Counted from the stretch's first letter, positions 18,510 through 27,334 are shown. The stretch: 64,000 nucleotides of DNA from Arthrobacter sp. ISL-65 (GCF_018613795.1 NZ_JAGGPN010000007.1:1-64000); one strand, 5' to 3'. Program-made: numbers and translations. The notes: generated by a model from the letters alone, not told the origin.

Positions 18510-18752
18510 CTACCTTTGCACTATGTCGTCCGCCACCCGGTGAAGGTCCTGAACCCAACCGATTGAACGGCTGGGTGCTCCCGAACTAGCCTCAAAGTTC
18601 GAAAGGGCTTCCGCTATGCCTTCCAAAGCCTCCGCGATATTTGCCTTGACGGCCTCGTAGCCTTCCTCCGAGCGGGGATCAGACGAAGCCGCCCGCAGCT
18701 GCTCCGCTCCGGACCTGATGATCAGTGAAGCCTCGTACTCGTTCACACACAT
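18510..18752 (-). CDS. Small hypothetical protein (80 aa)
   Basis: A highly helical, acidic protein (IIRSGAEQLRAASSDPR; AVKANIAEALEGIAEALSNF) without signal or membrane segment. ATG 18752 is used; GTG 18746 is also possible. It is convergent with the acetyltransferase gene. Family not recognised. Confidence 0.5.
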   Translation of the reverse strand: MCVNEYEASLIIRSGAEQLRAASSDPRSEEGYEAVKANIAEALEGIAEALSNFEASSGAPSRSIGWVQDLHRVADDIVQR

Positions 18753-18959
18753 ACCCCGGATTTTCTCGGTATTTGACGCTGTGGAATCTGCCCGCCAGCA
18801 CAACTGTAGCCCGGGCCCGGGCCGTTCCTGCGGGTTAGAGCCGCGGCCGCACCGGATTGCTCAACGTCAGCTGAAGATTTGCGCAGTTCAGGAAAGGCCC
18901 GCTCAAGATTTTCTGAGCTTATCCACATAAGCAGGCGAATCGGTTTCGCTGGCCTGCCC

Positions 18960-18986
18960 GGCATGCTCCCATGTTAGGAGCATGCC
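18960..18986. promoter_or_regulatory. Perfect inverted repeat upstream of the M23 peptidase gene
   Basis: GGCATGCTCC and GGAGCATGCC form a 10-bp perfect repeat with a 7-base spacer, 41 bases before the start codon. It could be an operator or a leader hairpin. Confidence 0.45.
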
Positions 18987-19027
18987 GCCATCCACCAGCA
19001 TCCGGCGGCCTTTTATGGGGAGATCTA

Positions 19028-20563
19028 ATGTCAAAGCATCTGGCACCTGCCGCTGTCCGGCGCACGCCTCAGGACCTACGTCACGCCGTTCTGGGCCGTC
19101 CCGTTCTGAGCCGTGCCGTTCGGATAGGCGCGGGCGCGGCGTTCCTGGCGGTCTATGCTTTTGGATTCCAGGGCACTGGCCCAGTTCTTTCGTCCGGTCT
19201 ATCGTCCGGGCAGGTGCCCGCCGACATGCGTGGTGACATCTCCGGCAACGTGCTCCCCGGATCAGCCGCCGTGGCCTCGGCTGCCGTTGCTTCGGCTGCG
19301 GAGGGCTCCCTTTCAGGCACCTTCGTTTCAACCACCGGTGCCGTCTCGGCCTCTGCGGATGCGTTCGTGTCCTACACCCGTACCGTGGTCTTTACCGCGG
19401 CAAAGCCAGTGAGCCAAAAACTCCATGCCGCTTCACGCACGGTGCGACGGCCCGCGGCAGGAACCCTGATGGCGCCGTTGGAGGTTCTTACCCCCACCTC
19501 CCACTTTGGGCTGCGGACAAGTCCCATCACCGGCTCGGCTGGTGAGTTTCACTGGGGCCAGGACTTCTCCGCGGCATGCGGAACCCGCGTGTATGCAGCG
19601 GATGCCGGCGTGGTGCGGGCTGTGGGATGGCATCCGTGGGGCGGCGGCAACAGAGTGGAAATCGATCACGGCAACGGCCTGATCACCACCTACAACCACC
19701 TTGAGGGCATCGGTGTGAAGAAGGGCCAGTCGGTCCAGGTGGGGCAACTCATCGCCAGGGTCGGGACCACCGGGTCATCAACCGGATGCCACCTCCACTT
19801 CGAAACCATTCTGAACGGCAAACACACCGACCCCGACAATTGGACTCTGCTGCGGCTGCGTCACTCGGGGCCCATTGCCAACATCAAGATGACCGACTAC
19901 CGGAAGCCCAGCACCGCTACGGAGACCCCCTCCTGGGCTGTTCCGGTGGAGGCCAGCGCTCGCCATGCCGCGGTGAACGATGAGCATGAATCGCCTGCCG
20001 TTGTCGTTTCAGCGGCGAGGTCCTCCTCAGCTGCCGCCGCACCTGTTTCCGTAGCGCAGCCTTCGTCCTGGCGGGCCGCGGTTCCTGCCCAGCGGGTGGC
20101 CTCGCCCAAGCCGGTGACTCCGGCTCCGGCGCCGAAGGTGGCCAAGCCCAAGCCCAAGCCCAAGCCCAAGCCGGCGAAGCCGGTTCCGGCACCGAAGGTT
20201 GTCGCGTCCAAGCCCCAGCCGGCGAAGCCGGTTCCGGCACCAAAGGTGGCCGCCCCCAAGCCTGAGCCGGCAGCTCCGGCTCCGGCACCGGTTGTCGCGC
20301 CCAAGCCGGCAACGCCAACTCCGGCTCCTGTGGTTACGCCGGCTCCGGCTCCGGTTGTTGTGCCGGTTCCCGTGGTTACGCCGGCTCCGGCTGTCGTACC
20401 GGTTCCCGTGGCTGCTCCGGCTCCGGTTGAGGCGCCGGCACCCGCGGTTACCCCAGCGCCAGCACCGGCTCCGGTTGTTGTGCCGGCTCCCGCGGCCACG
20501 ACTCCGGCACCAGCGGCTGTACCGGATGCTGTGCCGGCTGCCACTGAGACAGAAGCACCGTAG
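19028..20563 (+). CDS. Secreted M23 (LytM) peptidase with Pro/Lys-rich tail
   Basis: 511 residues. An N-terminal hydrophobic segment (about 36-50) acts as signal or anchor, followed by an Ala/Ser-rich region. The M23 domain (about 165-275) has HWGQDFSAACGTRVYAADAG (H-x3-D) and HLHFE zinc motifs. The last 180 residues are low-complexity repeats of PKPKPK, PAPAP and VPVVTPAP type, probably spanning the cell wall. M23 enzymes cleave peptidoglycan cross-bridges. ATG 19028 has GGGGAG upstream; the longer frame from 18971 overlaps the hairpin and is not preferred. Confidence 0.85.
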   Translation: MSKHLAPAAVRRTPQDLRHAVLGRPVLSRAVRIGAGAAFLAVYAFGFQGTGPVLSSGLSSGQVPADMRGDISGNVLPGSAAVASAAVASAAEGSLSGTFVSTTGAVSASADAFVSYTRTVVFTAAKPVSQKLHAASRTVRRPAAGTLMAPLEVLTPTSHFGLRTSPITGSAGEFHWGQDFSAACGTRVYAADAGVVRAVGWHPWGGGNRVEIDHGNGLITTYNHLEGIGVKKGQSVQVGQLIARVGTTGSSTGCHLHFETILNGKHTDPDNWTLLRLRHSGPIANIKMTDYRKPSTATETPSWAVPVEASARHAAVNDEHESPAVVVSAARSSSAAAAPVSVAQPSSWRAAVPAQRVASPKPVTPAPAPKVAKPKPKPKPKPAKPVPAPKVVASKPQPAKPVPAPKVAAPKPEPAAPAPAPVVAPKPATPTPAPVVTPAPAPVVVPVPVVTPAPAVVPVPVAAPAPVEAPAPAVTPAPAPAPVVVPAPAATTPAPAAVPDAVPAATETEAP

Positions 20564-20569
20564 AAAGGG

Positions 20570-20740
20570 CTCCCAGAGCTGTCTCCTGGAGCTGTTAGCC
20601 AGATGACGATGGCTTGTGGAACGGCTCCGCCACGGCTGGTGAGTGCGAGTTTGTCGTAGCGGGTGGCAAGACCGCGCCATGACTGTTGAGCTGCTGAAGC
20701 CGAGCTATCAGTGGGTCGGACGCTCAGAGCCGGTCTTGCG
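20570..20740 (-). pseudogene. IS5-type transposase C-terminal remnant
   Basis: On the minus strand, SWRGLATRYDKLALTSRGG and AIVIWL match the conserved C-terminal end of IS5-family transposases (the RGLATRYDKLA block). Only about 50 codons remain and no terminal repeats were recognised. A relic of a past insertion between the M23 and deaminase genes. Confidence 0.65.
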
Positions 20741-20757
20741 CCTGCGAAAATGACCGC

Positions 20758-21246
20758 ATGACCCTCGAACAGCACCAAACGGCAACGCAACCACACAGAG
20801 CCGCAGACACCGCCTTCGAAGCCGCCTACCAAGCCGCCCAAAAAAGCCTCCGCGAAGGCGGCATCCCCATCGGAGCAGCCCTTGCCCGTGACGGCGTGGT
20901 CATCGCGAGCGGACACAACGAACGAGTCCAAAACGGCGATCCGATCGCGCACGGCGAAATGTCCGCACTTCGCACAGCCGGCCGGCAGAAAAGCTACCGG
21001 GACACCACGCTCTACACCACCCTCGCCCCGTGTGCTATGTGCACCGGAACCATTATTCAGTTCAAGATTCCCCGCGTGGTTGTGGGTGAAGAGCGCACGT
21101 TCGACGGCGAATTCGAGCTTCTGCGATCACGTGGCGTTGAGGTGGTGGTCTTGAATGATCAGCGCTGCGTGGACATGATGCGCACCTTTCAGGACAACAA
21201 CCCGGACCTGTGGGCAGAGGACATCGCCGAGGACATGGTCGAGTAG
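20758..21246 (+). CDS. Cytosine/nucleoside deaminase family protein
   Basis: A 162-residue zinc deaminase of the cytidine deaminase-like fold: PIAHGEMSAL supplies the zinc His and catalytic Glu, and LAPCAMCTGTI supplies the two Cys. Size and layout resemble yeast-type cytosine deaminases and guanine deaminases more than TadA. Likely substrates are free bases or related cyclic amides. Creatine-degradation genes are about 2.3 kb away, but a role in creatinine breakdown would be speculation. Confidence 0.8.
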   Translation: MTLEQHQTATQPHRAADTAFEAAYQAAQKSLREGGIPIGAALARDGVVIASGHNERVQNGDPIAHGEMSALRTAGRQKSYRDTTLYTTLAPCAMCTGTIIQFKIPRVVVGEERTFDGEFELLRSRGVEVVVLNDQRCVDMMRTFQDNNPDLWAEDIAEDMVE

Positions 21247-21293
21247 GACCAGACAATATGAAGGGGCCCGAGGCCTGCGCTCCTTCAAAGTGT

Positions 21294-22070
21294 CTACTGG
21301 TGCGTCGGCAAGGTGAGGATTTCGGCTCCGTCGTCAGTGATGGCGATCGTGTGTTCGCTGTGAGCCGTCCGGCAGCCTGTGGCACTCCGGAGCGTCCACC
21401 CGTCGGCGTCCGTGACGAGTTGGGCCGTGTCCGCCATGACCCACGGCTCCAGTGCGAGCATCAGGCCCGGGCGCAGTTTGTACCCGCGGCCGGGCCGTCC
21501 GGTGTTTGGAACGTGCGGGTCCTGGTGCATTGTTGATCCGATGCCATGACCGCCGAACTCAGTGTTGATCGGGTACCCCGCCTCGCTGAGGACCGAGCCG
21601 ATGGCATGGGATATGTCGCCGATGCGGGCCCCGGGTCCGGCAGCTGCTATCCCTGCGCTCAATGCCCGTTCGGTCGCGTCGATCATCGCGACGCTTTCCG
21701 CGGGCTTTGAATTGCCCACGATGAAGCTGATGGCGGCGTCTGCAGCGACTCCGTCTTTGGAGACGGCGAGGTCGAGAGTCAGCAGGTCCCCGTCGGCAAG
21801 CGTGTAGTCGCGTGGCAGCCCGTGGAGGACGGCGTCGTTGACACCTGTGCAGATGTAGTGGCCAAACGGCCCGCGTCCGAAGGACGGTGCGTAGTCGACG
21901 TAGCAGGACTCCGCTCCGGCCTCGCGGATCATGCTCTGGGTCCAGCGGTCGATTTCCAGGAGGTTCGTGCCCACTGCGCTGCGGCTCTTCAGCGTGTGCA
22001 GGATGTCAGCGACCAAGGCGCCGGACTCTTTTGCTCGGGCCAGTTCGGCGGGGTTCAGGATCTCGATCAT
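21294..22070 (-). CDS. map: Type I methionine aminopeptidase
   Basis: A 258-residue M24 peptidase. Expected metal ligands are present in context: Asp in LTLDLAVSKDG, Asp in VAADAAISF, His in FGGHGIGSTMHQDPHV, Glu in LALEPWV and Glu in SEHTIAI. It removes the initiator Met from nascent proteins. Here it is not next to adk/secY as housekeeping copies are, but stands divergent from a small XRE regulator across an inverted-repeat operator. This suggests a second, regulated map copy. Confidence 0.88.
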   Translation of the reverse strand: MIEILNPAELARAKESGALVADILHTLKSRSAVGTNLLEIDRWTQSMIREAGAESCYVDYAPSFGRGPFGHYICTGVNDAVLHGLPRDYTLADGDLLTLDLAVSKDGVAADAAISFIVGNSKPAESVAMIDATERALSAGIAAAGPGARIGDISHAIGSVLSEAGYPINTEFGGHGIGSTMHQDPHVPNTGRPGRGYKLRPGLMLALEPWVMADTAQLVTDADGWTLRSATGCRTAHSEHTIAITDDGAEILTLPTHQ

Positions 22071-22098
22071 GCGGCGCCCTTCTCATCTACCAATAACT

Positions 22099-22122
22099 AT
22101 ACCGGCCATATTATCCCGGTAT
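22099..22122. promoter_or_regulatory. Inverted repeat between map and the XRE gene
   Basis: ATACCGG (22099-22105) and CCGGTAT (22116-22122) are a perfect 7-bp repeat with a 10-base AT-rich spacer in the divergent promoter. A likely operator for the XRE regulator starting at 22136. Confidence 0.5.
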
Positions 22123-22135
22123 TAGAATTGGAGCC

Positions 22136-22438
22136 ATGGTCAGGTTGCCGCTTACATCAGCAGAGGTCGAGCGCGGAGAGCGCCTCGGTGCCCTGTTGCG
22201 CCGCGCCAGGGGAAGCCGCTCGATGCTCGAGACCGCGCTGGATGCACGTGTCTCGCCGGAGACCCTCCGCAAGATCGAGTCTGGCCGCGTAGCGACCCCA
22301 GCTTTCCCGACCATCGCTGCGATCGCAGATGTCCTGGGCCTCTCACTCGACGCGGTCTGGGCCGAAATCAACCAGCCCGAACGCGGTGTTGAACCGGCCG
22401 GCTCTGGACACAAAGCACGTGAGCGTTTGGCCTCGTAG
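22136..22438 (+). CDS. XRE family transcriptional regulator
   Basis: 100 residues. A helix-turn-helix domain spans about 15-75 (LGALLRRARGSRSML; DARVSPETLRKIESGRVATP; TIAAIADVLGLSLDAVW). A GGAG site precedes the ATG. It is divergent from map, with an inverted repeat in between, so it probably controls itself and map. Confidence 0.85.
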   Translation: MVRLPLTSAEVERGERLGALLRRARGSRSMLETALDARVSPETLRKIESGRVATPAFPTIAAIADVLGLSLDAVWAEINQPERGVEPAGSGHKARERLAS

Positions 22439-22507
22439 GCCCACAATCCCGCAGCTGCGCTGCAGCACTCGGCAAGGTGCTGGCTCCGCCTTGGGGGGCG
22501 GGGCCGC

Positions 22508-23350
22508 CTACGCGCTGCGGCGTTGCTTCGGGGCCACGCCGCCCAGGCGCTGGGTGACCTGCCGGGCCGCCGCGGCGCAGGCTTCGCCGAGGCTTTGCAG
22601 CGTATCGGGGGAGACCCGGAACCGGGGCGCGGGGACCAGCACCGCAGCTGCGATGTCACCGCGGTGGTCGTACACGGGTGCCGCGATGCCGACTTCCTCG
22701 ATGGACGTCTCGCCGTAGTTGATGGCCCAGCCGCGCCTGCTCACTTCCTTGAGCCGCTGCAGGTACGCCTCGACGGAGTGGTCGTCGAGGCCGGGCAGGG
22801 TGATGGTGCCGCTGCGGAGCAGGGCGTTCACTCGCTCGGGCTGTTCGGCGGCGAGGAAGATCTGGACCGAGGCGCTGAGTGCGTCGTTGTAACGGGCGCC
22901 CAGCGGGGTGGTGTGCTTGACCTGCTGGCGGCTGGCGATCTGCTCCACGCACATGGACTCGGTGCCGTTCCACACCATCAGCGCGCTGGTTTCGCCGGTT
23001 CGTTCAGTGAGCTCGCGGAGCACGGGGTAGGCCACGCGGCGTTCCTCGAGTTCGGCCAGCAGGGGACCAGCTACGGCAATCAGGCCCAGCCCTAGCCGGA
23101 AGCGCCGCGTGTCCGGGTCCCGCTCCACCAGGTGCTCCTGCTCGAACGTGGCGAGAATCCGCGACACAGTGCTCTTGTGCAGGCCCACGCGGCTGGCGAT
23201 CTCGGTGACGCCCAGCATGGGCTCGTCCGCGGTGAAGCTGCGCAGCACGGCGATGGCGTTGACGATCACCGAGGCGCCGCGGGCGTCGCCGTTGCCTGCG
23301 TCTTTGCCTGCGTCGGGGGCGGGGTTCGCGGGTGTTGCCGGGGGAGTCAT
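22508..23350 (-). CDS. IclR family transcriptional regulator
   Basis: About 280 residues. An N-terminal winged HTH (VTEIASRVGLHKSTVSRILA) is followed by the IclR ligand-binding domain (about 110-270) with GETSALMVWNG and CVEQIASRQQVKHTTPLGAR. ATG 23350 is used; a GTG at 23398 is in frame. It follows creatinase on the same strand and most likely senses creatine or a breakdown product to control the transporter/creatinase genes. A palindromic site upstream of the transporter (26213-26227) is a good candidate target. Confidence 0.88.
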   Translation of the reverse strand: MTPPATPANPAPDAGKDAGNGDARGASVIVNAIAVLRSFTADEPMLGVTEIASRVGLHKSTVSRILATFEQEHLVERDPDTRRFRLGLGLIAVAGPLLAELEERRVAYPVLRELTERTGETSALMVWNGTESMCVEQIASRQQVKHTTPLGARYNDALSASVQIFLAAEQPERVNALLRSGTITLPGLDDHSVEAYLQRLKEVSRRGWAINYGETSIEEVGIAAPVYDHRGDIAAAVLVPAPRFRVSPDTLQSLGEACAAAARQVTQRLGGVAPKQRRSA

Positions 23351-23523
23351 GGTGTTCACTATATTTCTTCGCTGTCGTGCTTCCGGTCTTATTGCCACGC
23401 GGAAGCGGGGGCGGGCACGCCCTCCCGGCCGCCCGTCGTCGTCGTACTTAGCCCAAGGCTGCTAAAACAAAAGCCTTGCTGACAACGGACGGCAGGGGAG
23501 GGCATGCCCCAGTTACCCGGGTG

Positions 23524-24780
23524 TTAGGCGCTGATGATGTTGTGCTCAGGGCCGAACGGGAACTTGGTGATGTTCTCGGCGCCGTCCTCGCCCACCACCA
23601 GGATGTCGTGCTCGCGGTAGCCGCCGGCGCCGGGCTGGCCGTCCAGGACGGTGATCATCGGTTCCATGGAGACCACCATGCCGGGTTCGAGCACGGTGTC
23701 GATGTCCTCGCGCAGTTCGAGTCCGGCTTCGCGGCCGTAGTAGTGGCTGAGGATGCCGAAGGAGTGGCCGTAGCCGAAGGTGCGGTTGGCGAGCAGGCCG
23801 TGCGACACGTAGATCTCGTTGAGCTCGGCGGCGATGTCCTTGCAGACGGCGCCGGGCTTGATGAGTTCCAGGCCGCGGCGGTGGACCTCCACGTTGATGT
23901 TCCACAGCTCGAGCGAACGGGCATCCGGTTCGCCGTAGAACAGCGTCCGCTCCAGGGCCGTGTAGTAGCCGGAGGTCATGGGGAAGCAGTTCAGGGACAG
24001 GATGTCGTGTTCCTGGATCTTCCGGGTGGTGGCCCAGTTGTGCGCGCCGTCGGTGTTGATGCCGGACTGGAACCAGACCCAGGTGTCGCGGATCTCCGAG
24101 TTGGGGAACGTGCGGGCGATCTCGTGCACCATGGCCTCGGTGCCGATCAGCGCCACCTCGTACTCGGTGATGCCTGCGGTGATGGCGTTGCGGATGGCCT
24201 CGCCGCCGAGGTCGCCGATCCGGGCACCGTGCTTGATGACCTCGATTTCCTCGGCGGACTTGATCATGCGCTGGCGCATCGCGGCCTGGGCCACGTCCAC
24301 CAGGGTGGCGGATTCGAACGCGGCCTGGATCTTGTTGCGGTTGTCCAGCGGCAGGGAGTCGTCCTCGACGCCGAGCCGGCGGACGCTGATGCCGCGGGTG
24401 CGCAGGATCTCCTGGATGGCGTGGATGTAGTTGTCCCGGCGCCAGTCCGTGTACACCAGGTTCTCGCCGTAGCTGCGGCGCCAGGGCATCCCGGCGTCGA
24501 TATTTGCGGTAACGGTGACGGTGTCCTCCTTGGTGACCACCATGGCGTAGGAGCGGCCGAAGTAGGTGAACAGGAAGTCGGAGTAGTACTTGATCGAGTG
24601 GTAGCTGGTCAGGACGACGGCGTCCAGGTCCTTATCGGCCATGATGCTGCGCAGGCCGGCCAGGCGGCGCTCGAATTCGGCGTCGGAGAAGGTCAGCGAG
24701 ACCTTCTCGCCGTTGTTGAGGACCTTGAGGCGCTCGAGCTTGGCGACGTCGTTGACAGCTTCGTTCTCGGTGATGGTCAT
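23524..24780 (-). CDS. Creatinase (creatine amidinohydrolase)
   Basis: A 418-residue M24-fold enzyme that hydrolyses creatine to sarcosine and urea. It matches known creatinases nearly throughout: SYHSIKYYSDFLFTYFGR, IDAGMPWRRSYGEN, WFQSGINTDGAHN, FGYGHSFGILSHYYGREAGL and VSMEPMITV, including the catalytic His region and the active-site Glu residues. It lies 35 bases after the transporter gene and before the IclR regulator, forming a creatine uptake and use operon. Sarcosine oxidation genes are not in the window. Confidence 0.92.
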   Translation of the reverse strand: MTITENEAVNDVAKLERLKVLNNGEKVSLTFSDAEFERRLAGLRSIMADKDLDAVVLTSYHSIKYYSDFLFTYFGRSYAMVVTKEDTVTVTANIDAGMPWRRSYGENLVYTDWRRDNYIHAIQEILRTRGISVRRLGVEDDSLPLDNRNKIQAAFESATLVDVAQAAMRQRMIKSAEEIEVIKHGARIGDLGGEAIRNAITAGITEYEVALIGTEAMVHEIARTFPNSEIRDTWVWFQSGINTDGAHNWATTRKIQEHDILSLNCFPMTSGYYTALERTLFYGEPDARSLELWNINVEVHRRGLELIKPGAVCKDIAAELNEIYVSHGLLANRTFGYGHSFGILSHYYGREAGLELREDIDTVLEPGMVVSMEPMITVLDGQPGAGGYREHDILVVGEDGAENITKFPFGPEHNIISA

Positions 24781-24815
24781 GCGGGTTTTTCCTTTTCTTT
24801 CTCGGGTGGGTGTTG

Positions 24816-26177
24816 TCAGTGCTGCTGCAGGGGCTTCTTGGAAGTCTCCACGGCGAACAGGACTGCGATGAGGGAAACCAGTGAGGCGGCCACGAGGTAC
24901 CAGCCGGGGGCCAGCTTGTTGTGCGTGAGGCCGATGAGGAGCGTGGCCATGAACGGGGCGGTGCCGCCGAACAGGGCGTTGGAGAGGTTGAAGCTGACGG
25001 CGAAGCCGCTGTAGCGGATCTTCGTGGGGAAGAGTTCGGCCAGGAAGCTGGGGAGTGTGCCGTCATTGAGGGTGAGCATGCCGCCCAGGAGGATCTGGAC
25101 CAGCACGATCACCAGGAAGTTGCCCGTGTCCAGGAGCATGAACGCCGGCACCGTCAGCAGGATGAACAGCACGGACGCGGTGATCAGCATCCTCTTGCGG
25201 CCGAACCTGTCCGAGGCGATGCCCGTGAGGAAGATGAAGCCGATGTAGCTGGCCAGCGCGATGGTGGTGGCCAGGAACGATTCCCCGGCTCCGAAGCCCA
25301 GTTCCTCGGAGAGGTAGGTGGGCATGTAGCTGAGGATCACGTAGAAGCCGACGGCGTTCAGCAGCACCGCGCCGGTGGCGATGATGAGCTGCCTCCTGTG
25401 GTTCCGGAACATGTCCCAGGCGGGTTTTTTGGTGCCGTGGTCCTCCTGCGCGAGGGCGCGGAAGGCGGGGGTGTCCTCGAGCTTGGTGCGGATGTACCGG
25501 CCGATCAGGCCCATGGGCGCCGCGAGCAGGAACGGCAGACGCCATCCCCAGTCGTGCAGCTGGCTTTCGCTCAGTACGCTCGTGAGCAGTGCAGCCAGGA
25601 GGCTGCCCAGCAACAGTCCCGCCGCGGTGCTTGCGGGTACGACGGCGGCATAGAGTCCGCGGCGATGTGCCGGTGCGTACTCCACCAGGAAGGCGGAGGC
25701 GCCGGCGTACTCGCCGGAGGCGGAAAACCCCTGGACGACGCGGACCAGCAGGAGCAGGACCGGCGCCAGAAGGCCGATGGTGCCGTAGCCGGGGATCAGG
25801 GCAATGCAGAACGTGGCCACGGACATGATGACGATCGAAAGCGACAGTGCTTTCCGCCGTCCCAGCCGGTCGCCGATGTGGCCCCAGAAGAAGCCGCCCA
25901 GGGGGCGGACGAAGAAGGAGATGGCGAAGACGCCGAAGGTTGCCAGGAGTGCTGTTTGACGGTCTGCTTCAGGAAAGAAGACCGTGGAGATGATGCCGGC
26001 CAGGTAGCCGTAGACGGCGTAGTCGAACCATTCGACGAAGTTGCCGATGAAGCTCGCGGTGATGACCCGGCGTCGGGTGTCCTTGCTGACCTCGTCGCCG
26101 GTGTGGGGTGCTTCTTTTGCGGGCTGGGAGCTCAGCGACTTTGCTGCTCCGGCCGATTGGGTTATCGGGTGTTCCAT
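24816..26177 (-). CDS. MFS transporter, metabolite:H+ symporter (MHS) type
   Basis: About 453 residues with 12 membrane helices. MHS/ProP-type signatures are present: SFIGNFVEWFDYAVYGYLAG at the first helix, GHIGDRLGRRKAL in loop 2-3 and VQGFSASGEYAGA in helix 4-5. ATG 26177 has GGTGG upstream; the frame extends to 26228 without support. Placed directly before creatinase, it most likely imports creatine or creatinine. A perfect 15-bp palindrome lies 36 bases upstream. Confidence 0.87.
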   Translation of the reverse strand: MEHPITQSAGAAKSLSSQPAKEAPHTGDEVSKDTRRRVITASFIGNFVEWFDYAVYGYLAGIISTVFFPEADRQTALLATFGVFAISFFVRPLGGFFWGHIGDRLGRRKALSLSIVIMSVATFCIALIPGYGTIGLLAPVLLLLVRVVQGFSASGEYAGASAFLVEYAPAHRRGLYAAVVPASTAAGLLLGSLLAALLTSVLSESQLHDWGWRLPFLLAAPMGLIGRYIRTKLEDTPAFRALAQEDHGTKKPAWDMFRNHRRQLIIATGAVLLNAVGFYVILSYMPTYLSEELGFGAGESFLATTIALASYIGFIFLTGIASDRFGRKRMLITASVLFILLTVPAFMLLDTGNFLVIVLVQILLGGMLTLNDGTLPSFLAELFPTKIRYSGFAVSFNLSNALFGGTAPFMATLLIGLTHNKLAPGWYLVAASLVSLIAVLFAVETSKKPLQQH

Positions 26178-26212
26178 GTGTCCACCAATGAGAACTTTGG
26201 GGTTGCTTCTGT

Positions 26213-26227
26213 TGCAACAGTGTTGCA
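26213..26227 (-). promoter_or_regulatory. Palindromic operator upstream of the creatine transporter gene
   Basis: TGCAACAGTGTTGCA is a perfect 15-bp palindrome just upstream of the MFS-creatinase-IclR operon, with an extra GTTGC half-site at 26201-26205. Its form suits an IclR-family dimer. Confidence 0.6.
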
Positions 26228-26390
26228 CCAGACTAGGCGTGACTCAGCTCACCGTCAATGGGTCGTTTGGTTTTGTTCTTGTTCCATGCGCCGCCGCCCC
26301 TGCATTTGGGGTGTCGTGGCCAGTCGGGGGTGCGTTGCCTTACATGCAACGGAGTTGTGACACGCGCAAAGAATCTTGTCTGTTAGGCAT

Positions 26391-26600
26391 GCCGGCGGAC
26401 TTGGGCGCCGTCCCCGAGGTAGCCGCAGCGGTTGCCCGGGCTGCCGGGCATTTTGGTCAGCAACGCCGACATCATGTTCCAGCGCAGCGTTTCGGAAATT
26501 CAGCCCGAGGAACGGGACCTGATAATCGCCGTCAACGTGCGGGCGCCCCTGTTCCTGGCCCAGGCCGCGTTGCCTCACATGCAGCGGCGCGGCGGGGAAG
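26391..26600 (+). pseudogene. Short-chain dehydrogenase (SDR) remnant
   Basis: ADLGAVPEVAAAVARAAG, then in another frame GILVSNADIMFQRSVSEIQ and IIAVNVRAPLFLAQAALPHM, which is the NNAG / VNVRAPF region of an SDR. The N-terminal nucleotide-binding part and the Tyr-x3-Lys part are missing, with a frameshift near 26440-26450. Decayed fragment. Confidence 0.7.
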
Positions 26601-26657
26601 CAGCATCAGCGTACAAAAGCTACTCCGCAAGATGCCTACCGCAGCGTGGATGTGGAT

Positions 26658-27254
26658 TCACACGCTGTGTATCTCACGTTTGCGTGCGTAGGCTCGTGCG
26701 GCGCGGACTCGGTCGCCGCACCGGGTTGAGCACCATTGCCGCCGCGCGTGGGTGCGGAGGAAGAATCGCTGGCACGAGTCCGCTTCGCAGGACGCTAGCA
26801 GTGTTGCTTGGTCGCCGCTTAGGAGGGAGGCGGCATCTTCGGCGATCACAGCCATGACGTGCTCGACGACCTGTGTCATGGGATGGTCGGCGCTACGGGT
26901 GAAGCCCGCCGTCGGGTCGAACCGTAACAGCAGCGCGCCGGGGGCGCAGGTCAGCGCACGGTTAACAGCATGCACTGCCTCTTTCGTGGGGAGGTCTCCG
27001 GTGGTGTGCGCGGTTAAGAGATCGCGCAGATCTGCGCGGAGCGCTGCGAGCCGGCCCCGGCAGTGCTCTTGCAGCACGGACTCCGGTGCGATGAGATCGC
27101 GTGCCAGTAGCCATGCCGCCGCAGCCTCGGGGCTGCTCAATTCGTCGTAGCGTTTGCCGGCGGGCAGCTCGCTCGCGCTGTTGACTAGCGCGAGGGAGGG
27201 GTGCTCCTCCGCACCTGGGGCGGCAGCTAGCAGTGTGTCCGACATGCTCCTCAT
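26658..27254 (-). CDS. ABATE domain / CGNR zinc finger regulator
   Basis: 198 residues. The N-terminal ABATE-type helical domain (about 18-145) contains LVNSASELPAGKRYDEL. The C-terminal CGNR zinc finger has CEADSCQRFFLRTHARRQWC with the last Cys in STRCGDR. These proteins are regarded as stress-induced transcriptional regulators. The start is ATG 27254, with ATG 27245 also possible. It is divergent from the LLM oxidoreductase gene across a region with nested inverted repeats and probably controls it. Confidence 0.82.
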   Translation of the reverse strand: MRSMSDTLLAAAPGAEEHPSLALVNSASELPAGKRYDELSSPEAAAAWLLARDLIAPESVLQEHCRGRLAALRADLRDLLTAHTTGDLPTKEAVHAVNRALTCAPGALLLRFDPTAGFTRSADHPMTQVVEHVMAVIAEDAASLLSGDQATLLASCEADSCQRFFLRTHARRQWCSTRCGDRVRAARAYARKREIHSV

Positions 27255-27329
27255 GGTATCAGTTTCAATTTAACGTGAGACATCTGTTACGCTCCAATCA
27301 CGTTAAAAAGCACATGTTTCCATGAGGAG
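27247..27329. promoter_or_regulatory. Nested inverted repeats in a divergent promoter
   Basis: Inner repeat TTTAACGTGA (27269-27278) with TCACGTTAAA (27298-27307). Outer repeat CTCCTCATGG (27247-27256) with CCATGAGGAG (27320-27329). Both are perfect 10-bp repeats about the same centre, and the outer pair includes the ribosome binding sites. The inner pair is a likely operator. Confidence 0.6.
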
Positions 27330-27334
27330 TTTGT

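Noticed and set aside
19897..20952. Long minus-strand frame rich in Gly/Ala/Thr
   Set aside because: Antisense of the Pro/Lys repeat tail of the M23 peptidase; only the IS5-like block at 20570-20740 within it is meaningful.
20758..21246. Creatinine deaminase identity
   Set aside because: The deaminase fold is clear but substrate motifs are not specific; nearness to creatinase is too weak.
23476..25014. 512-codon plus-strand frame
   Set aside because: Complement of creatinase and transporter codons; the minus-strand proteins are unmistakable.
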